From: an uncultured Lachnospiraceae bacterium
GTDB taxonomy: Bacteria > Bacillota > Clostridia > Lachnospirales > Lachnospiraceae
Reading direction: 5' to 3'
DNA length: 22,979 nt
NCBI GenBank assembly: GCA_910588865.1
Contig: CAJUSJ010000012.1
Span: forward strand, 43,054 to 66,032
Under the pieces are notes generated by a model. It was not told the origin of the DNA. It was given only the letters and a program-made list of their open reading frames with translations, and ran no database searches. The translations under genes and the position numbers were made by a program. Positions within the stretch are counted from its first letter, which is position 1; each line of letters starts with the position of its first letter. Positions 22,760 to 22,979 of this stretch are shown here, in pieces.

Positions 22760-22979
22760 TTAGTATCTCACCATTTTCTCTTTAATTATTTTATTAATAT
22801 CTTTGATTTCTTTCCAAAAAGCACCTAATAATATAAAAAATAATGTCAACTCAAAGAAATATAAAAAAATAGAATCTTCCATAGTATATAAAAGAACTGT
22901 TTGCGCAATTAAAACAATATACGCAAAAATATCTCGAATCAAATTCAATTCCAGATGCATGTATTTTTTAACAAATAAT
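22760..22979 (-). CDS. C-terminal end of a membrane protein, probably a polysaccharide flippase (partial)
   Basis: The frame is open to the right edge without a stop, so only the last 72 or so residues are seen. Two hydrophobic segments (IFAYIVLIAQTVLLY and FFELTLFFILLGAF) are followed by a lysine-rich tail (KEIKDINKIIKEKMVRY), as in the C-terminal end of Wzx-type polysaccharide flippases. An internal ATG at 22960 has no ribosome binding site, which favours a longer protein starting outside the window. It is coupled to the glycosyltransferase gene. The family call is based on context and general character only. Confidence 0.5.
   Translation of the reverse strand, partial: LFVKKYMHLELNLIRDIFAYIVLIAQTVLLYTMEDSIFLYFFELTLFFILLGAFWKEIKDINKIIKEKMVRY

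Noticed and set aside
1..22979. CRISPR array or intact insertion sequence
   Set aside because: I saw no regularly spaced short repeats and no transposase. The only mobile-element trace is the integrase fragment.

Overview
The window looks like chromosomal DNA of an anaerobic Clostridia species, most likely a gut Lachnospiraceae relative. The basis is strong AAGGAGG-type ribosome binding sites, a TRAP transporter with a NagA/NagB pair, a rubredoxin, a small holin-like toxin and an AAA-ATPase/PD-(D/E)XK gene family that I associate with that group. This assignment rests on gene content and not on a marker gene. Most genes are on the minus strand. The right end (from about 20,900) is visibly more AT-rich than the rest.

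Left (1-8,300, minus strand): a very large exported multidomain protein with a GH59 (galactocerebrosidase-like) core runs off the left edge after 2,146 codons. Upstream of it are a discoidin-like carbohydrate-binding protein and a cysteine-rich lipoprotein. The lipoprotein is divergent from a small XRE regulator (8,437-8,754), and the gap between them holds repeated TTAGATATAAT boxes.

Small-element region (8,755-9,830): this stretch holds an apparent type I toxin-antitoxin locus. It has a 29-residue hydrophobic peptide, a near-consensus promoter on each strand, an antisense RNA with its own terminator, a leader that can hide the ribosome binding site, and 5'-3' complementarity. Next to it are a fragment of an integrase and a tRNA-Ala(GGC) with a clear terminator.

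Middle (9,830-12,510): rubredoxin and a TRIC-type channel converge end to end. Beyond them are an AAA-ATPase that has lost its usual C-terminal nuclease domain and an internally deleted copy of a PD-(D/E)XK protein. The full-length relative of that copy lies at 19,782-20,660. The two share a 179-base promoter-proximal leader with only two differences and flank the amino-sugar region as direct repeats.

Amino-sugar region (12,560-19,720): a LacI-type regulator, TRAP transporter dctPQM and an SGNH esterase form one minus-strand operon under a perfect TTGACA-17-TATAAT promoter with an operator at the predicted start site. Divergently, nagA and nagB convert an N-acetylated amino-sugar phosphate toward fructose-6-phosphate. 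The likely role is uptake and catabolism of an N-acetylated, possibly O-acetylated, amino sugar. No sugar kinase is present in the window.

Right end (20,915-22,979, minus strand): an AT-rich polysaccharide biosynthesis segment with the end of a probable flippase, a family 2 glycosyltransferase and a short-chain dehydrogenase.
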